Both the position numbers and the translations under genes were made by a program. Below, piece after piece: positions 14,470-22,388 of a stretch of 33,228 bases of DNA (position 1 is the stretch's first letter; every line of letters starts with the position of its first letter). Source of the DNA: Aquitalea palustris (lineage in GTDB: Bacteria; Pseudomonadota; Gammaproteobacteria; Burkholderiales; Chromobacteriaceae); assembly GCF_003693445.1 (NCBI RefSeq), contig NZ_RFAR01000103.1:1-33228 (forward strand), given 5' to 3'. The notes beneath the pieces were generated by a model. That model saw only the letters and a program-made list of their open reading frames with translations, was not told the DNA's origin and did no database searches.

Positions 14470-15171
14470 TCAGGCCATCAGCTTGCGATCGCCAAACCAG
14501 TCGGCCAGCATCTGGCGGATGGCGCTTGCGTTGTACTTGGGGGCGCGGCTGTCCGCCCAACTGGCGTGATCAAGGTGGAAGTTGTAGCGCTGGAATTCCG
14601 GTGGCTGATTCAGGGCATTGCTGCGGGTATAGATGGTGACCCACGGGTCGCCTTCGCGCCAGGCGATGGCCACCGGCACCCCCTCCACTTCGCCCGACCA
14701 TAGCTGGTCGGTCTCGCAAAAATGCACATCATCCAGCAGCACCATATTGACCACCGGCGGCAGCGTGCCGCGCTCGGCGTACACCTTGCGCAGATGACGA
14801 CACAGCCTTTCCTTGCTGCCGATGGCGGCATTTGAACCACGCAGCAGGAAATAACTGCAGGTGCAGGTCAGGGTGGCGGGATCCACGCGGTAGCACTTGC
14901 CGGGGGTAATGCTGCTGTGCAGGATGACTGCGGGAATGTCCAGCGGCGGAAAAGTCAGCCGGTCGCGAATATAGGGCCAGGGACGGCGAGTCCAGGAGTC
15001 GTCGCGCGATTTGCGGATGGCCGCCACCTTGCCCAGCACACTATCCCCAGTTGGCAGGCCCTGCCCGGCCATGGCATCAGGATCATGCTGGCGCAGCGCG
15101 CCCCCCAGCAGGCCGGCCAGCGCGGCGACAGTACATCCCACCAGGATCAGTGTCAGCATGGCTAGCCACAT
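14470..15171 (-). CDS. Membrane-anchored protein with SWIM-like zinc motif, unknown function
   Basis: A 233-residue protein I cannot assign. One N-terminal membrane helix (about residues 2-26, AMLTLILVGCTVAALAGLLGGAL) is followed by a soluble domain. Within it CTC, then a C-R-H triplet about 21 residues later, form a CxC...CxH arrangement typical of SWIM zinc-binding domains, which usually contact DNA or protein. The C-terminal third is rich in Trp and aromatic residues (DPWVTIY, QRYNFHLDHASWADSRAP). GGGGGA lies 6 nt before the ATG. The helix could be read as a signal peptide, but several reduced-type Cys residues argue for a cytoplasmic domain. It stands alone, convergent with ybaK and downstream of the ABC transporter terminator. 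Confidence 0.6.
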   Translation of the reverse strand: MWLAMLTLILVGCTVAALAGLLGGALRQHDPDAMAGQGLPTGDSVLGKVAAIRKSRDDSWTRRPWPYIRDRLTFPPLDIPAVILHSSITPGKCYRVDPATLTCTCSYFLLRGSNAAIGSKERLCRHLRKVYAERGTLPPVVNMVLLDDVHFCETDQLWSGEVEGVPVAIAWREGDPWVTIYTRSNALNQPPEFQRYNFHLDHASWADSRAPKYNASAIRQMLADWFGDRKLMA

Positions 15172-15322
15172 AACATCCCCCCGGATTTGGCTGACTATTG
15201 CAGCCCTCGTTTATTATCATTTGCCAGTCACTGCCCAGACTGGCTGATCCACTCCCCTTGTTGTAGTGCAATTCACTTCACATTTCGACCCGTCAGCACC
15301 AGCCCATCGGCATTGCGACGTA

Positions 15323-15347
15323 AAAAAACCGGCCAACGCCGGTTTTT
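15323..15347 (-). terminator. Terminator of the BMP ABC transporter operon
   Basis: AAAAACCGGC and GCCGGTTTTT pair around CAAC. On the minus strand the stem is followed by a run of T residues. It lies 34 bp beyond the last permease stop and would work in both directions. Confidence 0.85.
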
Positions 15348-15380
15348 CCTGCAGCCACCAGAGGCGGCCGATTTTACTGC

Positions 15381-16343
15381 TTAGCGTGATTTTACAAACG
15401 GCACGCCAATGGCCTTGGGTGCCACGGCGCGACCGACAAAGCCGGCCAGCAACAATACCGTCAGCACATAGGGAATCACCTGGATGGCCTGAGAGGGAAT
15501 CTGGCCGACAATGGGCAGGTCCACCCCTTCCAGACGGATCTGCGAGGCGTCGGCAAAGGCAAACAACAGGCAGCCCAATACCGCCGGCAGCGGACGCCAC
15601 TTGCCGAAAATCAGCGCAGCCAGTGCCAGAAAGCCCTTGCCGGCGGTCATTTCCTTGATGAAGCTGCCGGTCTGGTATACCGACAGGAAAGTACCGGCCA
15701 CCCCGCACAGCACACCACCCCAGAACAAGGCGATATAGCGTACCCGCGCCACCGACACGCCCGCAGTATCCGCCGCATGCGGATTTTCACCCACCGCACG
15801 CAGGCGCAGGCCAAAGCGGCTGCGATACACCACCCAGCTCACCACGGGAATGATCAGCACGGTGAGGTAAACCAGGATGCTGTGCCCGGACAAGAGCTTG
15901 CTGTAGAGATGGCCAATGACAGGGACATTCGACAGTGCATCGGCCAGCGGCAGGCTGATGTCGTGAAAGCGCGAGTCATCATCCAGCTGCGGGGTATTGC
16001 CGCCCTGCTGGAACCAGGCCAGCCCCAGCACCGGCGTGATGCCGGAGGCAATGGTGTTGATGGCCATGCCGGAGATCAGCTGATTGCCGTTATAGGTGAC
16101 CGAAACAAAAGCATGCACCATGGCCAGGCTGACCGAGGCCATGATGCCGGCCAGCAGCCCCAGCCAGGGTGAATGCGTGACAAAGGCGGCGGCAGCAGCG
16201 GCAAAAGCCGCCACCAGCATCTTGCCTTCCAGGCCGATGTCCACCACGCCGGAGCGCTCGGAGAACATGCCGGCCAGTGCCGCCAGCACCAACGGCGTGG
16301 CGACCCGGATGGTTGAGTCCAGCAAGCTGAACAGCTGTTCCAT
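15381..16343 (-). CDS. ABC transporter permease (BMP/nucleoside type), second permease
   Basis: A 320-residue inner-membrane permease of the BPD_transp_2 group with about eight to nine helices, including LVLAALAGMFSERSGVVDIGLEGKML near the N-terminus, the signature of the NupQ/YufQ type. It pairs with the permease encoded just upstream to form the channel for the substrate bound by the BMP-family protein at 19100-20104, most likely nucleosides. The start overlaps the upstream stop as TAATG. It is the last gene of the operon, followed by a strong terminator. Sugars such as ribose or galactose use related permeases, so nucleoside specificity rests mainly on the BMP-type binding protein. Confidence 0.88.
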   Translation of the reverse strand: MEQLFSLLDSTIRVATPLVLAALAGMFSERSGVVDIGLEGKMLVAAFAAAAAAFVTHSPWLGLLAGIMASVSLAMVHAFVSVTYNGNQLISGMAINTIASGITPVLGLAWFQQGGNTPQLDDDSRFHDISLPLADALSNVPVIGHLYSKLLSGHSILVYLTVLIIPVVSWVVYRSRFGLRLRAVGENPHAADTAGVSVARVRYIALFWGGVLCGVAGTFLSVYQTGSFIKEMTAGKGFLALAALIFGKWRPLPAVLGCLLFAFADASQIRLEGVDLPIVGQIPSQAIQVIPYVLTVLLLAGFVGRAVAPKAIGVPFVKSR

Positions 16344-17449
16344 TATTTGTCCTCCTTGCGCTTGAACAGGCCGGCGATAAACGGCTCGAACAGGTTTTCC
16401 AGCGCGCCGCAGAACAGGATGATCAGGCCCTGGATGAAGATGATCATTTCGCGGGTGATCACCGGCTTTTCAAACGACAGCTCCAGCCCGCCCTGGGTCA
16501 GGCCGCCAAACAGCAGGGCCGACAGGATGATGCCCACCGGATGGTTACGCCCCATCAGCGCCACGGCGATGCCGACAAAGCCCACGCCATTGGTGAAGGA
16601 CACATTCATGCGGTGGGTGGAACCCAGCAGCTCGTTGATGGCGGCAAAGCCGGACAGCGCACCAGACACACACATCGCCAGAATGATGGTCTTGCTGACA
16701 TTGATGCCGGCATAGCGGGCGGCGCTCTCGTTCACGCCCACCGTACGCAGCTGGAAGCCCCAGCGGCTATGCCACACCAGCAGGTAAAACAGGCCGCAGG
16801 CCAGCAAGGCCATGACAAAAGTCAGGTTCAGCGGCGTGCTGGGCAGGCTGATGCCCATGCCGGCAGCCACCTGATGAATGGCAGGAATCCATGAAGCCTG
16901 GCCAAACTCGCGGGTGGTGGGGTTTTGCGAACCGGCTTCGATCAGGTGATGGCCAATCAAATACAACATCAGCGAATAAGCGATGAAGTTGAACATGATG
17001 GTGGTGACCACGATGTGGCTGCCACGTTTGGCCTGCAGCCAGCCCGGAATAAAAGCCCAGGCCGCACCAAAACCCATGGCGGCCAGAATGCACAGCGGCA
17101 CCAGCACAATCGGCGGCAGGGTGTGATCAAACGCCAGCACCACCAGCGTGACGCCAAGTCCAGCCAGATAGGCCTGCCCTTCGCCGCCGATATTGAATAG
17201 TCCGGCATGAAAAGCCGTGGCCACCGCCAGCCCGGTAAAGATGAAACCGGTGGTGTAGAACAGGGTGTAGCCTATGCCCTCGCCACTACCGAAGGCACCA
17301 CTGACCAGCAATTGCAGGCATTCCCATGGATCTTCGCCTATCATCCAGGTCACGAAACCGGTCACCAGCAAGGCGGCCAGCAGATTCAATGCCGGCAGCA
17401 CAGTGAGCTGTGCCCAGCGCGGCAATGTGGACGGTTGTCCGAATTTCAA
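16343..17449 (-). CDS. ABC transporter permease (BMP/nucleoside type), first permease
   Basis: A 368-residue permease of the NupP/YufP type with about eight to ten helices. A family-typical FHAGLFNIGGEGQ segment sits near residues 81-93, and WAFIPGWLQAKRGSHIVVTTIMFNFIA marks the cytoplasmic coupling region for the ATPase. It partners the second permease encoded directly downstream. The start overlaps the ATPase stop by four bases (ATGA), and its stop overlaps the next start. The gene order binding protein, ATPase, permease, permease is the normal one for this transporter type. Confidence 0.88.
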   Translation of the reverse strand: MKFGQPSTLPRWAQLTVLPALNLLAALLVTGFVTWMIGEDPWECLQLLVSGAFGSGEGIGYTLFYTTGFIFTGLAVATAFHAGLFNIGGEGQAYLAGLGVTLVVLAFDHTLPPIVLVPLCILAAMGFGAAWAFIPGWLQAKRGSHIVVTTIMFNFIAYSLMLYLIGHHLIEAGSQNPTTREFGQASWIPAIHQVAAGMGISLPSTPLNLTFVMALLACGLFYLLVWHSRWGFQLRTVGVNESAARYAGINVSKTIILAMCVSGALSGFAAINELLGSTHRMNVSFTNGVGFVGIAVALMGRNHPVGIILSALLFGGLTQGGLELSFEKPVITREMIIFIQGLIILFCGALENLFEPFIAGLFKRKEDK

Positions 17450-18972
17450 TGTTTGTGCCCCCCCATCAACAAACCCAGCGAAATGGTGTCGGCATCCCTG
17501 GCCGCCACTTCGCCGCTAATCTGCCCGCCGGCCATCACCAGAATGCGGTCGGACAAGGCCAGAATCTCTTCCAGTTCCACCGACACCAGCAAAATGGCCT
17601 TGCCGGCATCACGCAGTTCCACCAGCCGTTTGTGGATAAACTCGATGGCACCGATGTCCACGCCACGCGTCGGCTGGCCGATCAGCAGCAGTTCCGGATT
17701 GGCGTGAATTTCGCGCGCCAGCACCACTTTTTGCTGATTGCCACCGGACAGCAAGCCCACGCGCAACTGGGCATTGTCCGGACGGATATCAAACTGGCGG
17801 ATAAAGTCGCGGCTACGTTCCAGCAGCATCTTGCGCGAGAACAGTCCGCCCTTGCTGACGCTCTTGTCGTCGTGATAGCCAAGAATGGCGTTCTCGAACA
17901 TGGGGAAAGACTTAACCAGCCCCTCGCGCGAACGGTCTTCCGGCACATGGGCAATGCCCTTCTTGCGGTACAGCGCCGCCCGCGGCTGGCTGGATTTTTC
18001 CTGCAGCAGATCCGCCCCCTGGTAGCGGATTTCACCGGAAGTCGGCTCCAGCATGCCGGCCAGCACTTCCAGCAGCTCGGACTGGCCGTTACCGGACACC
18101 CCGGCAATGCCGACGATCTCACCGGCACGCACCTGGAAATTCAAACCGTCCAGCAGCTTGACGCCGCGCGCATCGGTCAGGCACAGCTGGCGCACGTCCA
18201 GCACCGCAGCACCGGGCGCGCGTTCGGCCTTGTCCACCTTCAGCGTTACCTTGCGCCCCACCATCAGGTCGGCCAGCTTTTCCTTGTCGACATCCGCCGT
18301 GCGCACATTGCCCACCACGGTGCCGGCACGCATCACGCTGACCGCGTCGGTGATGTCCATCACTTCGCGCAGCTTGTGGGTGATCAGGATCACCGTCTTG
18401 CCCTGCTCGCGCAGCGCACGCAGGATGCAAAACAGGTGGTCGGCCTCCTGCGGCGTCAGCACGGCTGTCGGCTCGTCCAGAATCAGTACGTCGGCCCCGC
18501 GATACAGCGCCTTGAGAATCTCCACCCGCTGTTGCAGGCCCACGCCCAGCTCGCCAACGATGGCGTCCGGATCGACCTCCAGCGAATAGTCGCGATTAAG
18601 CGCCTGCAGGTGCTCGCGCGCCTTGGCCATGCCATCTTTGAGCAGCAGGCCGCCTTCGGCCCCCAGCACGATGTTTTCCAGCACGGTGAAGTTGTCCACC
18701 AGCATGAAATGCTGATGCACCATGCCGATGCCCAGCCGGATGGCTTCCTGGCTGTTGCGGATGCGCACGGTCTTGCCATCCACCGCGATGCTGCCACTGT
18801 CGGCATGGTAATAGCCGTACAGGATGCTCATCAGGGTGGATTTGCCCGCGCCGTTCTCGCCGATGATGCCGTGTATGGAGCCCTTGGCGATGTTCATTGA
18901 GACATCGCGATTGGCCTGCACTGCGCCGAAGCGCTTGCAGATGCCGTTCAGCTCGATGGCGAAATCAGTCAT
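17446..18972 (-). CDS. ABC transporter ATPase with two nucleotide-binding domains (BMP/nucleoside type)
   Basis: A 508-residue tandem ATPase, as is usual for the ribose/nucleoside-type importers. The first domain has Walker A GENGAGKST at 38-46 and Walker B VLILDEPTAVL. The second has a degenerate P-loop (GVSGNGQSELL) but an intact signature LSGGNQQKVVLAREI. It energises uptake through the two permeases encoded downstream. The start at 18972 is 127 bp below the binding-protein gene, and a hairpin in that gap probably lowers ATPase expression relative to the binding protein. The downstream stop is coupled to the first permease (ATGA). Confidence 0.9.
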   Translation of the reverse strand: MTDFAIELNGICKRFGAVQANRDVSMNIAKGSIHGIIGENGAGKSTLMSILYGYYHADSGSIAVDGKTVRIRNSQEAIRLGIGMVHQHFMLVDNFTVLENIVLGAEGGLLLKDGMAKAREHLQALNRDYSLEVDPDAIVGELGVGLQQRVEILKALYRGADVLILDEPTAVLTPQEADHLFCILRALREQGKTVILITHKLREVMDITDAVSVMRAGTVVGNVRTADVDKEKLADLMVGRKVTLKVDKAERAPGAAVLDVRQLCLTDARGVKLLDGLNFQVRAGEIVGIAGVSGNGQSELLEVLAGMLEPTSGEIRYQGADLLQEKSSQPRAALYRKKGIAHVPEDRSREGLVKSFPMFENAILGYHDDKSVSKGGLFSRKMLLERSRDFIRQFDIRPDNAQLRVGLLSGGNQQKVVLAREIHANPELLLIGQPTRGVDIGAIEFIHKRLVELRDAGKAILLVSVELEEILALSDRILVMAGGQISGEVAARDADTISLGLLMGGHKH

Positions 18973-19026
18973 GCCCGTATGTTCCCGATTTCCATGAATC
19001 CGGTTGTCGGCCCCGCAAGAACCAAA

Positions 19027-19056
19027 CAGGCACGATAGCCTGAGCCATCGTGCCTG
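19027..19056. terminator. Intra-operon hairpin between binding protein and ATPase
   Basis: CAGGCACGAT (19027-19036) pairs with ATCGTGCCTG (19047-19056) around a 10-nt loop in the 127-bp gap. Only TTT follows on the minus strand, so it is more likely a partial attenuator or mRNA 3'-end protector than a full stop. Confidence 0.5.
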
Positions 19057-19099
19057 CAGTCCTCCCGGGCCGCAGCCGGGAAAAGATCTTCAAATAGAC

Positions 19100-20104
19100 T
19101 TATTTCACCGGGCAGCTGTTGCTGGTGCGATAGTCCACCACGCTGAGCTTGCCACTGATGATGTCCTTCTTGGCTGCGCCGATTTTCTTTTCCATGTCAG
19201 CGGAGATCAGCTTGCGGTTGTTGCTGTCCAGCGCCCAGTCCACGCCGCCTTCCTTCAGGCCCATGACCTTGACTTCCGGCTTCCAGCTGCCGTCGCGGGC
19301 GGACTTGAAGGTGTCGTACACGGCATTGTCAACGCGCTTGACCATGGAGGTCAGCACATAGCCCGGGTAGAGGTGGTTCTGGTTGCTGTCGACGCCGATG
19401 GACAGCTTGTTGGCGGTCTTGGCTGCCTGCAGCACGCCCAGGCCGGTACCGCCGGCAGCAGCGAACACCACGTCCACGCCACGATCAAACTGGCTCTTGG
19501 CCAGTTCGGTACCGCGTGCCGGGTCGTTGAAAGCCTGCGGGGTGGTGCCGGTCATGTTCTGGATGACTTCAGTCTTCTTGTTGGCGTACTTGGCGCCCTG
19601 CACATAGCCACAGCCAAAGGCGCGGATCAGCGGCACGTCCATGCCACCGATATAACCTACCTTGCCGGACTTGGAAGCCATGGCAGCGGCCATGCCCACC
19701 AGGAAGGAGCCTTCCTGTTCCTTGAACACGATGCTCTGTACGTTCGGACCCTTGGCCACCGAGTCGATGATGGTGAATTTCACCTTGGGAAATTCCTTGG
19801 CCACGGTTTCCACGGCCTGGGTAAAGGAGAAGCCGACGGAAACGATCAGGTCAGCATCCTTGCGCGCCAGGTTGCGCAGCAGCTGTTCCTTTTGTGCTTC
19901 GGAGGCAATGGTGCCTTCACGATAGCTGATCTTGAATTCCTTCTTGAAACGCTCTGCGCCATTGAACGCCGCTTCGTTGAAGCTCTTGTCAAACTTGCCG
20001 GCCTGATCGTAGATCACGGCCGGGGTGAAGTCCTTGGCAAAGGTGGCACCGGCCAGCATGGACAGGGCGACGGCAAGGCTTGCTCGTTTCAGTTGGATGG
20101 TCAT
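19100..20104 (-). CDS. BMP-family (PnrA-like) substrate-binding protein
   Basis: A 334-residue periplasmic binding protein of the Bmp/PnrA family. An N-terminal signal peptide (about residues 1-23, ending ATFAKD) has no lipobox Cys, so the protein is free in the periplasm instead of being a lipoprotein as in Gram-positives and spirochaetes. Family segments include YDQAGKFDKSFNEAA, VGFSFTQAVE, GKVGYIGGMDVPLIRAFGCGYVQG and VFAAAGGTGLGVLQAA. PnrA-type proteins bind purine nucleosides. It is the first gene of the operon, and the next gene lies beyond a hairpin, which suggests higher expression of this protein. The ribosome site is weak (AAGAG, 8 nt upstream). A long non-coding region with an inverted repeat lies upstream. 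Confidence 0.9.
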   Translation of the reverse strand: MTIQLKRASLAVALSMLAGATFAKDFTPAVIYDQAGKFDKSFNEAAFNGAERFKKEFKISYREGTIASEAQKEQLLRNLARKDADLIVSVGFSFTQAVETVAKEFPKVKFTIIDSVAKGPNVQSIVFKEQEGSFLVGMAAAMASKSGKVGYIGGMDVPLIRAFGCGYVQGAKYANKKTEVIQNMTGTTPQAFNDPARGTELAKSQFDRGVDVVFAAAGGTGLGVLQAAKTANKLSIGVDSNQNHLYPGYVLTSMVKRVDNAVYDTFKSARDGSWKPEVKVMGLKEGGVDWALDSNNRKLISADMEKKIGAAKKDIISGKLSVVDYRTSNSCPVK

Positions 20105-20286
20105 ATCAGGAACTCTTGGTTTTGTTGGTCAACATGCACGAGCGGACGCTAGCCTGTTCATGCACCATCGGGAAGCCCCACCTTCCGCATTGGCTATTTT
20201 GCACCCATCACCTGCTGATGGCTAAACCGATGTCAGCTAACAAGGCAGTATTTCAATTTGATGGGCGCGGCGAATTGTAATGAGCG

Positions 20287-20310
20287 GGAAATTGACTGTA
20301 AACAATTTCC
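20287..20310. promoter_or_regulatory. Inverted repeat upstream of the BMP operon, possible operator
   Basis: GGAAATTG and CAATTTCC form 8-bp arms around the 8-bp spacer ACTGTAAA, about 185 bp upstream of the binding-protein start. The symmetry and AT-rich surroundings suggest a regulator site, but no regulator gene is adjacent. Confidence 0.4.
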
Positions 20311-20376
20311 TCTCCACTTTGAAATACCTTGTCGCAAAGCTGGTAATCGGCGGAGCACATTCGCAATGATCCGTCG

Positions 20377-20589
20377 TTAAAAAACCGCAGCGCGCAGCAA
20401 ATTTATGCCTGCGCGCATGACCGGATCACAAAATATGACGTCTTCCTGAGCCGGGCGCAAGAAGTGGCTGTCCACCGCAAATACAGGAAAATTCCACTTG
20501 CCCGGCTGTCGCAATTCGGCCACGGCCTCGCCTTGCGCATATCCAAGCCGCCGGCAAAGTCCTACAATCGCCGCCTTCGCCTCATCCAC
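20377..20589 (-). CDS. Doubtful small reading frame divergent from truC
   Basis: A possible 70-residue product beginning at GTG 20589, only 6 bp from the truC start on the other strand. The translation looks protein-like (for example QPGKWNFPVFAVDSHF), but its third-position GC is lower than in neighbouring genes and there is no clear ribosome site. A hairpin followed by six T lies at its 3' end, partly inside the frame. I do not recognise it; it may be chance, a decayed gene, or the trace of a short transcript. Confidence 0.2.
   Translation of the reverse strand: MDEAKAAIVGLCRRLGYAQGEAVAELRQPGKWNFPVFAVDSHFLRPAQEDVIFCDPVMRAGINLLRAAVF
20379..20416 (-). terminator. Terminator-like hairpin on the minus strand
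   Basis: GCGCGCAG (20390-20397) pairs with CTGCGCGC (20409-20416). On the minus strand five bases then six T follow. It would end a transcript entering from the truC side. Confidence 0.45.
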
Positions 20590-20595
20590 ACCGCC

Positions 20596-21342
20596 ATGCT
20601 ACCCATTCTCTACCGCGACCAGCAGCTGATCGCCATCCACAAGCCGTCCAACCTGCTGGTGCACCGCTCCGAGCTGGACCGCCACGAAACCCGCTTTGCC
20701 ATCCAGCTATTGCGTGACCAGATCGGTCAGCGCGTCTACCCGGTACACCGGCTGGACAAGGGCACCTCTGGCGTACTGCTGTTTGCGCTGGACAAGGAAA
20801 GTGCCAAGGCGATGAGCTGGCAATTCGAACGCCAGGAAGTGAGCAAGCGCTATCTGGCGGTGGTGCGCGGCCATCCGGCCGAGGCCGGCCATATCGACCA
20901 CGCCCTCAGCCGCCGCGTGGACGACCTGGCCTGGCTGGGTGAAAAGGTGGAACAAGGCCCGCAGGAAGCACAAACCGACTACCGCCGCCTGGCCACGGTG
21001 GAACTGCCGATTGCTGTAGACCGCTACCCCAGCAGCCGTTATGCACTGATGGAGCTGTCGCCACTGACTGGCCGCCGCCACCAGCTGCGTCGCCACATGA
21101 AGCATATTGCCCACCCCATCATCGGCGATGCCACTCACGGCAAAGGCGTGCATAACCGCATGTTTGCCGAGCACTTTGGCAGCCAGCGCATGTTACTGGC
21201 CTGCATGGAAATGCAGATCAGCCACCCGGTGACAGGTGCGGCCATCCAGTTGACTTGCCCGCTGGCGGAGGACTTTGCCAGCGTGGTACGCGCACTGGGC
21301 TGGGCAGATGCCATCCCCGCCAGCTGGCTGCCGGCCGTCTGA
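20596..21342 (+). CDS. truC: tRNA pseudouridine(65) synthase
   Basis: A 248-residue RluA-family pseudouridine synthase. The catalytic motif HRLDKGTSGVLLFA is at residues 51-64 with the nucleophile Asp54, preceded by the IAIHKPSNLLVHRS segment, which is typical of TruC. LTGRRHQLRRHMKHIAHPIIGD is the usual C-terminal RNA-binding/active-site segment. There is no S4 domain, as expected for TruC, and the length matches (about 250-260). TruC modifies U65 of tRNA(Ile) and tRNA(Asp). The ATG at 20596 is chosen because it starts at the conserved fold; an in-frame start at 20464 adds a basic leader without family similarity. The next gene, rlmJ, lies 50 bp downstream on the same strand. Confidence 0.88.
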   Translation: MLPILYRDQQLIAIHKPSNLLVHRSELDRHETRFAIQLLRDQIGQRVYPVHRLDKGTSGVLLFALDKESAKAMSWQFERQEVSKRYLAVVRGHPAEAGHIDHALSRRVDDLAWLGEKVEQGPQEAQTDYRRLATVELPIAVDRYPSSRYALMELSPLTGRRHQLRRHMKHIAHPIIGDATHGKGVHNRMFAEHFGSQRMLLACMEMQISHPVTGAAIQLTCPLAEDFASVVRALGWADAIPASWLPAV

Positions 21343-21392
21343 GGCGCGCCCAAATCCGCTACAATGCCGCCATTGTCTTAGAAAGCTGATGC

Positions 21393-22241
21393 ATGCTGAG
21401 TTATCGCCACGCCTTTCACGCCGGCAACCACGCCGACGTGCTCAAGCACCTGATTGAAATTGCCGTGCTGGACTACCTGGGCCAGAAAGACAAACCCTAC
21501 TGGTATATCGACACCCACGCCGGAGCCGGCGGCTACGCCTTGCACGAAGGCTATGCCGCCAAGAATGCCGAATACCTGAGCGGCATTGCCCGCCTGTGGG
21601 ACCGTACCGACCTGCCGCCCGCCGTGGCGGCTTATGTGGATGTGGTGCGCGAGATGAACCCGGATGGTGAGCTGCGCTTCTATCCCGGCTCGCCCTGGTG
21701 TGCCGCCGCGGTGATGCCGCAAAGCGACAAGCTGCGCCTGTTCGAACTGCATCCTACTGATTTCCAGCTGCTGGAGCAGAACTTTGGCGGCCAGCCGCGC
21801 CGCACCCAGCTGCAACAGGCCAATGGCTTTGAAGGCATCAAGGCCATTCTGCCGCCACCGCCGCGCCGTGGCCTGGTGCTGATCGACCCGCCCTACGAAG
21901 ACAAGCGCGACTACCAGCATGTGGTGACCGCACTGAAAGAAGGCCTGAAGCGCTTTGCCACCGGCATTTACGCCGTGTGGTATCCCTGCCTGCAGCGCGC
22001 CGAGATGAAAGAACTGCCCAAAGAACTGAAAAAGCTGCCGGCCAAGAGCTGGCTGCGCGCCGAGCTGCACGTACAAGCACCGTCGGCCGACGGCTTTGGC
22101 ATGTACGGCAGCGGCATGTTCCTGCTCAACCCGCCGTGGACCCTGCCCGCCACACTGAAGGAAGTGCTGCCCTATCTGGTGGAGCAGCTAGGCCAGGATG
22201 CCAAGGCCAGCTTCATTCTGGAGACCGGCGGCGATCTGTAA
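21393..22241 (+). CDS. rlmJ: 23S rRNA (adenine(2030)-N6)-methyltransferase
   Basis: A 282-residue SAM-dependent methyltransferase (formerly YhiR) that methylates A2030 in 23S rRNA. The N-terminus MLSYRHAFHAGNHADVLKH is characteristic of RlmJ. The SAM-binding YIDTHAGAGGY is at about 38-48, and the catalytic DPPY motif of N6-adenine methyltransferases begins at Asp165. Length agrees with the family (about 280). The ribosome site is weak. A rho-independent terminator follows 18 bp after the stop. Confidence 0.92.
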   Translation: MLSYRHAFHAGNHADVLKHLIEIAVLDYLGQKDKPYWYIDTHAGAGGYALHEGYAAKNAEYLSGIARLWDRTDLPPAVAAYVDVVREMNPDGELRFYPGSPWCAAAVMPQSDKLRLFELHPTDFQLLEQNFGGQPRRTQLQQANGFEGIKAILPPPPRRGLVLIDPPYEDKRDYQHVVTALKEGLKRFATGIYAVWYPCLQRAEMKELPKELKKLPAKSWLRAELHVQAPSADGFGMYGSGMFLLNPPWTLPATLKEVLPYLVEQLGQDAKASFILETGGDL

Positions 22242-22258
22242 CAGACAGTGCCACCGAC

Positions 22259-22285
22259 AAGGCCATCCTGCGGGATGGCCTTTTT
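22259..22285 (+). terminator. Terminator of rlmJ
   Basis: AAGGCCATCC and GGATGGCCTT pair around TGCG, and the stem runs directly into a five-T run. Confidence 0.88.
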
Positions 22286-22302
22286 GCTGCCCGGCCAACC
22301 AT

Positions 22303-22336
22303 AAAAAACGGCTGGCCTGCCATCTGGCAGCCAGCC
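22303..22336 (-). terminator. Terminator of the hydroxyproline operon
   Basis: On the minus strand a 12-bp stem with one bulged base (arms 22310-22322 and 22325-22336) is followed by six T (22308-22303). It stands 52 bp beyond the binding-protein stop and backs onto the rlmJ terminator. Confidence 0.8.
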
Positions 22337-22388
22337 CAAGCATGAGACTGATGAGAACTACAGGGGAAAACCGCAGAAGCCGTTACAC

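Larger units (their letters stand above)
20105..20595. other. 491-bp gap between the transporter operon and truC
   Basis: This stretch is more AT-rich than its surroundings. It holds the inverted repeat at 20287-20310, a hairpin with a T-run on the minus strand at 20379-20416, and a doubtful minus-strand reading frame at 20377-20589. I found no riboswitch-like fold, tRNA or sigma-54 promoter, and no promoter close to consensus for either flanking gene. Confidence 0.5.

Noticed and set aside
17410-18900. 496-codon plus-strand frame antisense to the ABC ATPase
   Set aside because: The opposite strand encodes a complete tandem ATPase with intact motifs. The antisense product is His/Gln-rich and matches nothing.
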